From contig OZ004584.1 in NCBI GenBank assembly GCA_963924555.1, positions 1,301,001 through 1,365,000 on the forward strand: a stretch of DNA of 64,000 bases. Direction: 5' to 3'. The notes under the pieces were generated by a model. The model was not told where the DNA came from. It searched no databases and was given only the letters and a program-made list of their open reading frames with translations. The DNA comes from Crambe crambe (Eukaryota > Porifera > Demospongiae > Poecilosclerida > Crambeidae). Shown in pieces: positions 1-10,922 of the stretch. A program made the translations under genes and the position numbers. Positions within the stretch are counted from its first letter, which is position 1. Each line of letters opens with the position of its first letter.

Positions 1-408
1 TTATAATTATTTCAACTGCAATTTAAACTATATTATATTTATACTTCCAATTCAGAAGTTTTCCCACCAACTCTGTGTAGAAAGATTCAATAGGGAGAAG
101 AAATGAGTATAAAAAATTCTTTATGGCCATTTTGGTTGTCAGTGCAGCTTCTGCATGCTTTTTATTGAAATTAGACTGAAATTGAAACTCTATAAGATCT
201 GCAAGCATACATAACATACATTTATATTGTATGTATGTTGATTCTTCTGGTTCTGTCCTTTGCGACATCAATATGTAAACACTGAAGAAGTTGGGACTTC
301 TCTTAAACGTGGGAAAATAGGATTATTCCCCATAAAGCCACAAAGCATAACTCAGCCTTGGCAGGTACTATAGATATACTGCACGTATATTGAGTTCTGG
401 AGCAAATC
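1..408. other. Upstream non-coding stretch, AT-rich
   Basis: No convincing coding sequence is seen on either strand. The stretch is AT-rich and ends at the start codon of the first membrane-protein gene. It should contain that gene's promoter and 5' UTR, but I cannot point to a specific element. A short TATGT/ACATA-rich run lies near 205-240. Confidence 0.4.
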
Positions 409-1398
409 ATGGAAGATAAAGAACACTTGGAGCTGAAGGAAAACGATTGTACAAGTCCCCCATCCAGTGAGAAAACAAGTCAGTATGCACTGTTATGCCA
501 CTCCTCTCCGAGAAGTACAAGCCATTTCAGAAACGTGCAAAGACTGCATGTTCAGCAGAATCAGAGGTATAAAAACATTGGAGCAAGGTACGAGACACTG
601 GAAGTGGAAAATGAAGTCGCTACACTGAAATCTGGGGAAGAACAAGAGGCAAGTCATGGAGAAGGATATTTTACAAAACCTAGAAAGAGAAATATGACGT
701 TATGCTGCTTTATTTGTCTTCTAATTCTAATCGTGCTTGTAGTCTTTATTCTTGGATTATCAGCTTTTCTTTTCCAGCATGATCAAATTGAGCAGTTAAA
801 GGCAAGCGTTAAGATCATATTATCTAAGAAGGATACAGTTGCGATCAGTGCAAATGAAACCAAATTATTGCTTAAAGATTCATTTTCTAACTTGAAATGC
901 AACACTTCTACATCACTGTGTGGTTATGACGATAATGTCACAGGGTGTACAACTAGACCAATTCCCTTAAAACAGGTGAGATGCCACTTACTACGATAGA
1001 TTTAAGGTATCCAAATATTAGACACATTCACTGCTTTAACTCTCCATAACTCCTGATTCCTAGTAGCCCTGGAGCTGTGGAGATAGTCCAAACACATGAC
1101 AGAGGTTCAAGATAATTTCATTAAAACACATACTTGAGAAACAGCTAATTTTAAAAATTGGATAATCTTCTTGGAACTGTTATTTTATAGTGTTCTTGAT
1201 TATTTCTGATAGGAGTACCGTCTGGTTTCAATGAGCTGCATTTACATTCCTGGTGCTGCATGGTCTGTCGTTACAAGTTACAATGATACACAAGATAGCG
1301 TTTCCTGTACATGCAGCAGTAACAGGTCTACTGATAACAATATCATTCACATTAACTGCATACTTTCAGTGACTGTGTGTTCTTTAGATATACAGTGA
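409..1398 (+). CDS. Small type II membrane protein, paralogue A (two exons)
   Basis: Exons 409-975 and 1213-1398 join at phase 0 (CAG|gtgag ... gatag|GAG) to give about 250 residues. There is no N-terminal signal peptide. A basic stretch (PRKR, about 91-94) precedes one hydrophobic segment at about 97-122, so the first 95 residues should be cytosolic and the rest extracellular. The outer part has several N-x-S/T sites and about nine cysteines, including a CTC pair encoded by exon 2. The cytosolic tail holds SQYALL (24-29), which fits the ITIM pattern S/I/V/L-x-Y-x-x-L, and a second YxxL (YETL, 61-64). The next gene downstream is a clear paralogue with the same exon structure. I recognise no named family. 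A receptor or adhesion-like role is inference from topology only. Confidence 0.72.
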
Positions 1399-2010
1399 TT
1401 AACAATCACTAGGGCATAGAAACTGCAGGACATACCTAGCATTTTCATTTCATTACTATAATTTTTATAGATGAAATCACACACATGCACATATTGAAGG
1501 TTGTCACACATAAAATTAGCAAATATCACAACAAACAGAGAATCCAGCACCAATTTACTAGTGTGGGGCTTACTAAGGTTCTGCTCAGTCATCCTTGTAA
1601 TTATATACTAATACATACTTTAAGCTATACAATATTTAAAAAATAACAACCGAAAATATTTTGTAGAGGTAAAGTGATAAATTACTGTAGCTGATCTCTG
1701 ATTGCAGTACGTTAGCTCTCAAAACATCTTATTCATTGAAATTAGCCATTAGGTACTGTATTAGTTAAACCAAAATTACATAATTTGTACCAATTATCAT
1801 GGCAGAGGAAGCTGCAATATAATTGATTCTGAAAGTTTACGTATGCTATCATAACTACATAAATCCCTTTGGGAAGAACAACTTAAAACAGTATGTCTCC
1901 AACTATATTATGACGTCCTATAGTTATGCACATTATGCAAAGACAGTTTCTCTCAAGTTAGTTGTATGCAAATACAAATCCAGACACAGTGCAAGATTTG
2001 AGCTTCACTG
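1399..2010. other. Intergenic spacer between the two membrane-protein paralogues
   Basis: AT-rich sequence without a supportable ORF. It must hold the 3' end of paralogue A and the promoter of paralogue B. I see no clear TATA box or repeat. Confidence 0.4.
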
Positions 2011-2861
2011 ATGGAAGAACAAGATCAACCTGGGGTGAGAAAGCCAGAACACATCCACTGCACGAGTCCCTCCAGCGAGAAAACAAGCCACTATGCACTG
2101 CTGTGCCATTTTCCTCTCAATAGCGGCAGCACTAACTTCAGATCCAAGGAGAGAGAAGCTATGGAGTACAGTAGATTAGGAGTGCAACAAAACAACACAA
2201 AGAAGAAGAGATCAAGGAGACACAAAACCTTCCTCTGTCTCGTAGCAGGCATAATTTTACTTGGATTACTGACATGTGCTGGTATGACACTAGAATCGAT
2301 TCTTAAAGAGAAGGACATTACTGACCAGATCATGGAAAAAGTAGAAAACAGGATCACACAAAGATTTAATGCAACTAAAATGGCTTTTAAATGTGATACG
2401 ATGATGAGTAATTGCAGCTACATGACTGATGAAGATGAAACAGGAAATTGCACTACAATAATTCCCCTCAAAAAGGTGAGATATCAACTTTTACTATAAT
2501 TAGCTATCAGCAATCCCTCAATATGAAATTATTTTTTTGGCCACTTCATATATATGATCACTATACTAGCCTTGGGACTGAAACTTGATGCCAAGTATTT
2601 CATCGAAGCATGTTTTAAAAAAGGAATAATCTTTTATGTATTTTGTACCTGGGATTGTACATAGTATAGCGAGTCACTTTTTCCCCCTTTCTACAGGAAG
2701 AATATGTCATTGTGAAGGATTGTACCTTTAAACGAGATGAAGAAAATACTACTGCAATGCATGATACTCCTGGCACCAATGTTTCTTGCACATGTAGTGG
2801 CAAAAACAAGCAGAAAGAAAATTGTAAACTTAAAATTACCAAATGCTCCTTCATCATCTAG
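2011..2861 (+). CDS. Small type II membrane protein, paralogue B (two exons)
   Basis: Exons 2011-2475 and 2697-2861 join at phase 0 (AAAAAG|gtgag ... ctacag|GAA) to give about 209 residues. The order of parts matches paralogue A: a cytosolic tail with CTSPSSEKTS and SHYALL (ITIM-like, 27-32) plus YSRL, a basic cluster KKKRSRR at about 64-70, one hydrophobic segment at about 73-91, and an extracellular part with N-glycosylation sites and cysteines. The second exon again begins nine residues before a cysteine and carries a CTC motif. The cytosolic CTSP-to-ALLCH block is the best conserved part; the ectodomains have diverged strongly. That is the pattern of a shared signalling or sorting tail with changing outer domains. 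It lies just upstream of a foldback transposon, whose edge may supply the AATAAA-like sequence near 2957. Confidence 0.72.
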
Positions 2862-3286
2862 AACTTCATTGACGTTTTGTTGCTAAATTAATAATTTTAT
2901 TGTTGTTTTGCTGTTTTTTATTCTGTTTGCTGTTAAAGGGTAGGTTGAATGAAAAAAATAAATAATTTTTTTTAAATACCACCAAAACCCTTTCAGGGTA
3001 GTCTATAAGCAACAATTTTTATTCACACTATAGCATAACACCCACAAAAAAACATTCTTTTCAGCTAGAAATTGACATTAGAAATTTACTTCCTGTTGTG
3101 GGTGGGGCTTAACGATGACGCAGATGTAGGAATTCAATTTGGCCACATGCTATGAATGGTAGTCTAGGTGACCACAATTCTGGAGAAATCACTTTAGACT
3201 CAAGCTCTTCACTAGGAAGTAGTTCAGGTGACAGCTCCCTAGAGTTTGATGGCGCTGATGAGCAAGGAGTGCATACATTTCTCTAT

Positions 3287-4372
3287 TTTAAAAAAAATAT
3301 TTTATTTTTTTAAGTTCTGATGCACGTAGCTACCATGGCTAATGCCAACTAGTGATACACTAATAAATGGTAGCCAAAGAAAAAGAAGAGAAGAGAAATG
3401 AGAGAGAGAAATAGGTGGGATGGATGCACTACATAGATATAAAACGGCTCAAATGCCTTTATATGATGACACTGTCTGTGATAATTAGTCTGGTGGCGCG
3501 GCGACCCCTGGTAAAAAATAGGGGTCTGGTGACACCACTATACCGGACCAGTTCTAATGGAATGTGATCAGGACGTCATCGCGGTCACGGAAAAAACCAC
3601 GGTCAGCCGCCTGTGCGATGCACATACTTGTTCTTCAGTCACAGCACAAGCTATAGATGGCTCAGGGGATCCAGAGCTGCAGATCTTGTCGAATGTCCAC
3701 AGCAAAGGCTTTTCCCATACCCCGTAGGCAAGATCCCGAAAACATCTCTGAAACCTGCAACTGTAGATCTTTCAGGTGACCCGCCACTAGGCGCTTAGCT
3801 GACTCAACCTTCAAAGATTCAGTCTCGGGCTCCATGTATGGAAGATCTATGGCGCCCAATTGCAGCCATGCAGAAGTCGCTCTTTGGCTAATTGAATTCT
3901 TTGGTCGCGCCAATGATATTCACGATACCGCAACTCCCCCCCCCCCCCAGAATCGTGGGATAAAAACTGGTTTGGTATAGCGGTGTCACCAGACCCCTAT
4001 TTTTTACCAGGGGTCATCGCCCACCAGACTATGTGATAATATGATCTGGAAGGGAGTTCCATAAAGATATGACACTGATAAAGAAAGAATACCTATGGTA
4101 ATTAGTTCTGACAAATGGTTGAAAAAGCGGGCATGAGTTCAAGTGTCGAACAGTTGAGGATGGATGATCTATAAAGACTGTTGCAGGGATGAATGACTCA
4201 CCACCCAGAATTCTGTGAGCCAGGCACAACTCATGTACTTCCTCCTGCACTCCAGAAGTGGCCAGCCAAGCTGAGCCCTAACCAGACCAGTTCTTGGTTG
4301 CAAGTCTCACTGCAAAAGACTGGACACTCTAAAAGAGATTGACGTACTTGGACTGATAAGGTGCCCAAATGC
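3287..4372 (-). mobile_element. 5'-truncated LINE 3' end inserted in the foldback arm
   Basis: The sequence interrupts the left arm of the foldback element, probably with a short TAT duplication (3284-3286 and 4373-4375). On the minus strand it encodes the C-terminal tail of a LINE reverse transcriptase ORF: RVQSFAVRLATKNW near 4330-4290, then a stretch ending RTNYHRYSF and SLWNSLPD near 4100-4045. This is the usual ending of CR1/L2/jockey-type ORF2. There is at least one stop within it. The downstream side ends in an A/T-rich tail next to 3287, which fits the 3' end of a retrotransposed copy. The tail is interrupted by the MITE at 3486-4031. Confidence 0.7.
3486..4031. mobile_element. Mutator-like MITE with about 58-bp TIRs and 9-bp TSD
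   Basis: The terminal inverted repeats start TAGTCTGGTGG and include ACCCCTGGTAAAAAATAGGG and GTCTGGTGACACC. They match over about 58 bp with few mismatches. A perfect 9-bp direct duplication, TGTGATAAT, flanks the element (3477-3485 and 4032-4040). Long TIRs with a 9-bp TSD are typical of Mutator-like elements. The interior (about 430 bp) has a minus-strand open stretch (3662-3913) that I do not recognise; it may be a captured fragment. A C homopolymer lies at about 3939-3948. Confidence 0.82.
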
Positions 4373-4985
4373 TATGAGCCTGTTACCAGTAATGATGATG
4401 AAAGGAGTGATTCAAATGATGTAGACTTCTCAATACAGATTGGTAAGTAAACAACAGTTCAAGTGTATTTTCCCAATGTTGAAGGTGCACTTGTGGTCAC
4501 TGTATGATAATGCGCTATACTAATTCAATATACTTGAACTGTTGTTTACTTACCAATCTGTATTGAGAAGTCTAGATGAGTCACCACTTGAATCGCTCCC
4601 TTCATCATCACTACTGGTAACAGGCTCATAGAGAAATGGATGCACTCCTTCTGGCTCATCAGCACTGTCATACTCAGAAGATACTGTCACCTAAACTACT
4701 TTCTAGTGAAGAGCTTGAGTCTAACATGCTTTCTCCAGAACTGTGGTCACCTAAAGTACTATCTATTCATAGCATGTGGCCAAGTGAATCCCTACATCTG
4801 CGTCATCGTTAAGCCCCGCCTGCAACAGGAAGTAAATTTCTAATGTTTAATTTCTAGTTGAAAAGAATTGTAGGTGTTATGCTATAGTGTGAATAAAAAA
4901 TAAAAATTGTAATATATATTGTTTATAGACTACCCTGAAAGGTATTTAAAAAAAATTTTTTTTTTCCATTCAACCTACCCTTTAA

Positions 4986-5762
4986 ATTATTCTACTGTTT
5001 TTGTTATTGTTTTGTTATTTTGTTGTTGTTTTGTTATTTTGTTGTTGTTTTGTTATGTTTTTTTTTGTTGTTTTGTTATTGTTTAGGCGTTTTGTTGTTT
5101 ATTGGAGTAAAACTTTTACAGGAAAAGAAGCATACAGGGTTGGAAGGGGGGAGATATTGGCACGCTATAAAATTTTTTTTGCCCTGACCTTGCATGCTTT
5201 TGTGACTAATCTTCTTTGAAAAATACTGTAGGTCTGTATGGCGAAGGGTGTAATTACATATTGGATAGTGTCTGACCAAGATAGTCATACTTGAGGAAGT
5301 ATCTCAAATTTTTGGGGAGGGGGATCTGGTTTTGTATCTGACATACCCAGATACAAATACATAATAATAATTATGTAATAGTTAAACCATGCCTACGAGG
5401 GCTGCCTTGGGCATCAGGCTGTACAACAGGAGGGTGAGGCATGGTTTAACCTACAATGGAAATGTGGCTTCCCTAACCACAGCATCCTAGGTAATATGTT
5501 GGCTCAGCCTATGTAGTCTGCTGCATGGCATATAGAGCAGTAGCGCAGTACTTTGATCTTAACCACAAGTAGGTTCATACTACAGTGCGTGGGCGACATA
5601 ACCACACAGCAAGAGCTTGTATCCATGGATACTACTAAGACAGATCCCACCCCCCTAGTGTACAAGGATATACTCTACAGTTGTGTAAACCATAGGAAAA
5701 ATTGTATCCCCCTATCAATGACGGTACACTCAGCGGTTGAATATGATAAAGTGTCTCCTTAC
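4986..5762. other. T-rich low-complexity and intergenic DNA with a small hairpin
   Basis: 5000-5110 is a T/G-rich tract built from TTTTGTTATTTTGTTGT-like repeats; reading frames through it are artefacts. A pair of inverted segments, TTAAACCATGCC at about 5381 and GGCATGGTTTAA at about 5440, could form a hairpin or mark a tiny MITE. No continuation of the ABCF2-like gene was found here, although this is where its fourth coding exon would be expected. Confidence 0.5.
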
Positions 5763-6902
5763 CTTTCCTCATCCACCTCCATGACACACTGCAGTGGCGT
5801 TTTCTCACTAGCTGGCATCTCCTCTGAGAGGTGGAAGATATCAATGTGGTTGGGAATGGGAATCTCTCGAGCAACTATCGTAGAGAGAAGAGTGGACTTA
5901 CCTTTGAAACAAACAAATAACAAACAAAAAAGTCAAATAATCTTGAGGTTGGGGAAGGGGGAAGGAAGGAGGAGGGAGAGGAAAAGGAAGGGAGAGGGAG
6001 GGAAGAAGGAGAGAGAGAGGGGGAGGAGGAGAGGGGGAAGGGGAGAGAGAGGGGAGGGGGGGAGGGAAAGGGAAAGAGAAAGAGCAGTATGTGTCTTCTT
6101 AGAAGGTCTAGCAATAAAGTTTTCCATGCAAGAGTCCCATGTTAATTTTCCTCAATCATGCCTCATTAATTTTATGCGATTCCTAAATTATTGATTATTA
6201 ATTTTTGGGATGAAGTTCTACAAAGTATGTTCTCAAAATGGTAAGACTAGTTGTTGGCACACGACAAAGTAAGCAACAAAATGGGATAGGGGAGGATGTG
6301 GGATATGGAGGAGGAATGAAGGGGTAGAGAACCACTGCCATTCACATACCCATTCCATCATTAGATGCCTCTGCCATTCCCATTCCATCATTATCATTCC
6401 CATACCCCATTCCACTATTAGATACCACTGCTACATACCACTCAGCCATTCCCACATTACATACCACTTCCGTTGAGACCAACCAGTCCATATCTCCTTC
6501 CCAAGTTCAGTTCCAACCTGGTGTCAGACAAGAGCTCCACACCATGGAAGGTGATGGAGAAATTGTCTATGTGAACATCTCTGGAGGATGGATGAGATGA
6601 TAACACACCTGGAAAAGGATCATCACCTTGATGAACGCTTGTTGACGACCTTTACCATGCTAGCTTAGAATGATTTCCTTACCTGTACATGATCTAGAAG
6701 ATACTTTCAAATCTTCTAAACTTTCTAAAAGAGCGTTATCCGAAGATTTTACCGAGGAGGCAGAGGCACCACCTGAGGCGGCTGTTTCTTCGTCAGTGGC
6801 CTGTAACTCTTGAGCTTGAGACCTTTTCTGGGCTGCTCTCGACGATGCTTGCTTTTTCACTCGCTTTTGGGCTTGCCTCTTCTTAGCAGCATCAGATGGC
6901 AT
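5763..6902 (-). CDS. ABCF2: ABCF2-like ATP-binding protein, first three coding exons only
   Basis: Minus-strand exons 6683-6902, 6465-6608 and 5763-5901 join in phase (1, 1, 2) and encode about 166 residues. The product starts MPSDAAKKR, continues with a Lys/Gln/Ala-rich tail, then [36 protein letters not shown] (Walker A, split by intron 2) and [12 protein letters not shown]. This is the N-terminal part of ABCF2, a cytosolic non-transporter ABC protein linked to ribosome-associated functions. Family members have two ATPase domains and roughly 600 residues. The signature motif, Walker B of domain 1 and all of domain 2 are missing. The last exon ends in a good donor (AG|gtaagg), but no next exon is found in the remaining 5.7 kb. 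Either the rest lies beyond the window across a very long intron spanning the two + genes, or this is a 5' gene fragment. Confidence 0.85.
5945..6080. repeat. Purine-rich GGA/GAGA low-complexity tract
   Basis: About 135 bp of almost pure G/A on the + strand inside intron 2 of the ABCF2-like gene. ORFs on both strands here consist of Arg/Glu/Gly or Pro/Ser/Leu only and are not genes. Confidence 0.85.
6325..6470. repeat. Degenerate short tandem repeat in ABCF2-like intron 2
   Basis: Imperfect units containing CCATTCCCATTCCATCATTA and ACATACCACT repeat several times. The exon 2 donor on the minus strand lies directly at the edge of this array, so the array may affect splicing. Confidence 0.55.
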
Positions 6903-7370
6903 CTCTAAATCTGTTGGAAATCTCTCCCTTGGGTGGATTATAATGAATGGCGTCGAGTCTGGTCTTTGCGGTCAAAGTACGTGTAATGTGGTCGCGGGAA
7001 AATCACGCCAATTCTACACGCGCACTAGATTCTACCTGTGGATTTTTGTGGTTAGGTGCTTTATCCACTTATTTTCGTGCATACCAAAGTGCCATTAGTC
7101 CAGTCAGGAGTCCATTCACAATGATTGTGAAGAACTGCCAATGAACAACTTAGGCATGATTCATGCATGCATGCATTTGCCAGCTGGTCCGTACGGTTCA
7201 TTTAATATTTGTCAGTCATGTGATTTTTACACACCTATATCTATACAATCGTACGAGTCAGAAGTATAGGTAACTTCTCAGCTTCTTTCTTACCCGGTAC
7301 TCTGCTATCGCCTAGAGTTCTGCAGGTATAAAACTTAAAGTTCCAGTCAAGTGAATTTTAACTACCTGCG
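6903..7370. promoter_or_regulatory. Bidirectional intergenic promoter region with a TATA box for the PLC-like gene
   Basis: Only 468 bp separate the divergent ATGs of the ABCF2-like gene (-) and the PLC-like gene (+). A TATA-like sequence, GGTATAAAAC, lies at about 7325-7334, about 40 bp before the + ATG. This implies a very short 5' UTR or a start slightly downstream. A CATGCATGCATGCAT run lies near 7162-7175. No TATA-like element is evident on the ABCF2 side, as is usual for a housekeeping gene. Confidence 0.5.
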
Positions 7371-8275
7371 ATGGCAAAGTGGTCGTGCAGAAATCTTGTT
7401 TTCTTTATTGTCCTTGTCTGTTTGATGTTAGCAGTTGGGGTGTCGGCAAAAACAGGTGCTATTGATAGCCAATTCCAAGTGATCCATGGCGAAAAGAAAG
7501 CTTACCTCAACACAGTGTCCAAGTTATACCGAGTCTTATTGGATCAGGGGCTATTGGACTCCTCAGAAATGGGTCGAAATCACACTGAAGAGATGGCCTT
7601 GCTAGGCACCCTCTCTGACACAATGAACTATAAATGTCCACCAAGAGAAAACAGAATCATTCGCAGTCACTTTATAAAGAAACTCGACAAAAACGGCAAT
7701 TTTGAAATGTATGTTGCTGTTAACTCCCTCTACAAGGGTGATGAGTATTTCTACCTGGAAGGGATTATGTCTGAAAGTGATTTGAAGACGAGAGTTGTTC
7801 ATCGGAGGGACATTAATGAGATTGAATACAACAGAGTATTAACTAAGCAAAAAGTGGCTAAATCTTTTCCAAAGTCTACAAGTATTAACAATGGAAGCAA
7901 GTGTAAGAGGGAATTATTTAATATGATGGATCCTCCAAATAATGGACACACTAGGGACCTTTGCCTTTTATCCTTTATCGAGAGGTTGTCCTTTTATGTT
8001 ATATAGAGTGTCTACACAAAGTTACTTTTAGAACATCCTAGGTTTGTCCTCTTTCTTGATTGGAGGCCGGTTCCATTAAATTAATTTTGTGGGGAGACTG
8101 AAGCATGATACAGAGATTTTCAGGTTGGTTTAGGGACATGCCATATGCCTCTTAAAGTAGACCTCTGATGCTGCAATAGTGTTACTTTGCATACACCAGA
8201 TAGTAAACATTCATAGCCACAAAGTTTCTACATTCTCTAATCTAATGTTGATACTCTAATGCTGAGTAAACAAGG

Positions 8276-8312
<37 letters not shown>

Positions 8313-10876
8313 CTGCAGTTTACTTGCGTATACCCATATGCAACCTTATACGTACTTGAAATACACATGCTATGTGATCATTCTTTAACTCCTGCAGGTA
8401 TTGAAGAGTTAATTAAGCAAAGTGAAGACACTCACTGTGCCCAAAAGACCAACGGAGTTTGTAGGCGTGGTCAAGTGACGATGGACTCCTGGCTAAACTC
8501 GACTATCACATTTCAGAGGTCCTTGGCCTCCAATGTTGCGATCAATTTCTCCCAGTGGATCGGCAGCCATAACTCCTTCAACAATAAAGCTGATGGGTGA
8601 GTCAAGAAGTTAGTTGTTTATTTATTAAACTTACTTGTTGCTTGTTTATTTACTAATTTTGTTTTTGTTTTTGTTTTTGATTATTTTAAATCTGGTACAA
8701 TGGTTGAAGTAAACAAAAATTGGAGTTTCTATTGGTTCAACATATATCAGCCTCTTAAATCAGCGTGCAGCATTTATCAACCTTAAATATAGCAATTTTA
8801 TTCATCCAAGTTACCATGGTACAACTACAACTTCGGAGATATAATTTCAACTGTGGCTCTTCTTCACACATTATTGGGGACGTGTTTTACTTTGAGAAAC
8901 GCTGTGACCATTATGTTAAGTGCTGTTTGTAACTGAATGGTTAAACAGGACGGAGAGAAAGGCCAGCTAATGGAAATGATTATTTCATCCCCTTCGTCTA
9001 TAGCTCAATTCTTTAGTTGAGCTCAAAGAATCAAAGTCCCGTTGATAGCTACAAGACCGAAAGAAAGTGCAGAATTTGTATCTATACTCTAGTATTCAAG
9101 CTAGCTGACAGCGAGTTTGACAGCAAATTCAACTGCTTTAAATGCATTCATGATGGATACACACAATTTAAGTATTTGTTCTGGCACTCTATTTAATTTT
9201 TCATAGCATACATAGTTCATAGTTCATAGTTCATAGTACATAGTTCATAGTACATGTAGTATAAATTTTCGTGGACTCTATGATTTTAAAAATTGATACA
9301 CAACAAACAATATATGGCCAATCTGAAATTCCTTGCAGCAATAATAATGGTACACTAATAACAGGTTTTTCACACTGTAAGGAAACAAACAAAAAACACA
9401 ACAAAACAACAACAACAAAAACGACAACAGCTACTGAGCATGATTCTTCAATTGACAATGCAGGTACGGTAGTGCAGACTTCCTTATTGCTAAACTCCTC
9501 CGCTACATTAGCCGTGGGAAGTGGGACTTTGTGTGGGCCCAGCAGTACTTCTCCCTCACAGATCAACTCAACATGGGAGTCCGCTATCTCATGCTCGATC
9601 CCGTTTACTTCTGGGGGGCCATGCGGCTTTGCCACTGTGGGGGTGTCACTGTCCCTTGGATTGACTCTGCTCTTGCCTACATTCGAAAGGTAGTAACTGT
9701 TACTCATACATTGATCATTATAACCTTGTCACAACCTTGTGATGATCACCACAACCTTGAACATACATAATTAGTGTACATCATCACAACCTTGTATGTA
9801 GGTAGTAATTATTACATGCATTGTAGCTACATCAATGCTACTGACAATTTTTCTGGCCAGTTTCTCCCCATTTTGTCTGGTCATTTTTTGCCTCAATCTG
9901 GTCTAATTTTGCCTCTATCTCTATCTGGTCTTGCCTCTATCTGGTCAATTTTTGCCTAGTTTTTGCCTCTATCTGGCTTCTATCTGGTCAATTTTTTGCC
10001 TATGTTTAATCATGATTGTGTTCCATAAAGAACAATTCTCTAATCAGGCTGAATATCACTGTCAATGGAGTATAAGTACATACATACATACACACACACA
10101 TACATACATACATACATACATACATACATACATACATACATACATACACAGTGGCGTAGCCAGACAACGTGTATCTAAACTGTCAGTCACTAAACTAGAT
10201 TGATCACTAACCTCACAGCTTCGATGCAACATTCAATAATAGTAAAAAGGTCTAAGGTCAACGTTAGTGGGCATAGCCACATACGGTTTTAGGGGGCGTG
10301 ACACAAAATTTTTTTCCGAAGCATCCCCTAAATCCTGGCTACGCCCCTGCATACATACATACATATATACATCATGAAAATGGTCACTTCTGCTTGTTTA
10401 CGTATTTTGTTTCAGACTCTACACATCAAGCTTGAAGTGGATTCTGGGAATCTTGGATGTTTGCCTTCAGATCGACTTTTTTCTGCAGGTATATGATAGA
10501 GATCTTTTTATGATATAGTAAACATTGGGCCATATAGCCATGAAGTATGTACTTGGTGTAGCACAGTGTTTTCAGAGTAGGATACCCTTTACCAAAATAG
10601 GTTGTTGTTTTTTTGTGATGACCACTTACCACGTAATGAGTTATAATTATATGTGTATGCAGTGCTTGTGATAACGAAATTGATATTGACCAGGCATAAT
10701 GTCCCCACAAAGTATAGTTTGTCCTAACATTGCATAAGTGTGCATATATTGGCTGGAAAATGTCAGGTGTCAGGCTGTTATCTATGCTTTCACTTAAGTG
10801 TCGTGAAGTTCCTTTAGTAAAACGTGTTTGTGGTTTCTTAGACTATCTACTAAATTTATGTGGGCCAGGCTCTTGC

Positions 10877-10922
<46 letters not shown>

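Larger units (their letters stand above)
2937..4981. mobile_element. TTAA-flanked foldback element with long inverted arms
   Basis: The left arm (2937-3286) is matched in inverted orientation by the right arm (about 4633-4981). The two share the terminal AGGGTAGGTTGAATG and the inner blocks with CTTCCTGTTG and TTAACGATGACGCAGATGT. A further inner block (about 4376-4469) pairs with 4525-4632 around a loop near 4497. TTAA lies directly outside both ends (2933-2936 and 4982-4985), the target duplication expected of piggyBac or Kolobok-type insertion. No transposase is encoded, so it is non-autonomous. Its left arm is interrupted at 3287-4372 by a LINE fragment. Confidence 0.8.

Noticed and set aside
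409-2475. ITAM (paired YxxL) in the membrane-protein tails
   Set aside because: The two YxxL motifs are about 20-30 residues apart, far from the 6-8 residue ITAM spacing; only the single ITIM-like motif is kept.
3613-3913. ORFs on both strands inside the Mutator-like MITE
   Set aside because: The minus-strand one has passable composition but no start context, splice support or recognised family; kept only as a remark.
4640-4843. Short + ORF in the right foldback arm
   Set aside because: It lies inside an inverted arm whose other arm is non-coding; no similarity recognised.
5553-6194. 213-codon + strand ORF over the GGA tract
   Set aside because: It runs antisense across ABCF2-like exon 3 and then into simple G/A repeat; codon content is repeat-derived.
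9231-9707. 158-codon minus-strand ORF
   Set aside because: Antisense shadow of PLC-like exon 3 plus a low-complexity Val/Leu stretch from an ACAA-rich intron.
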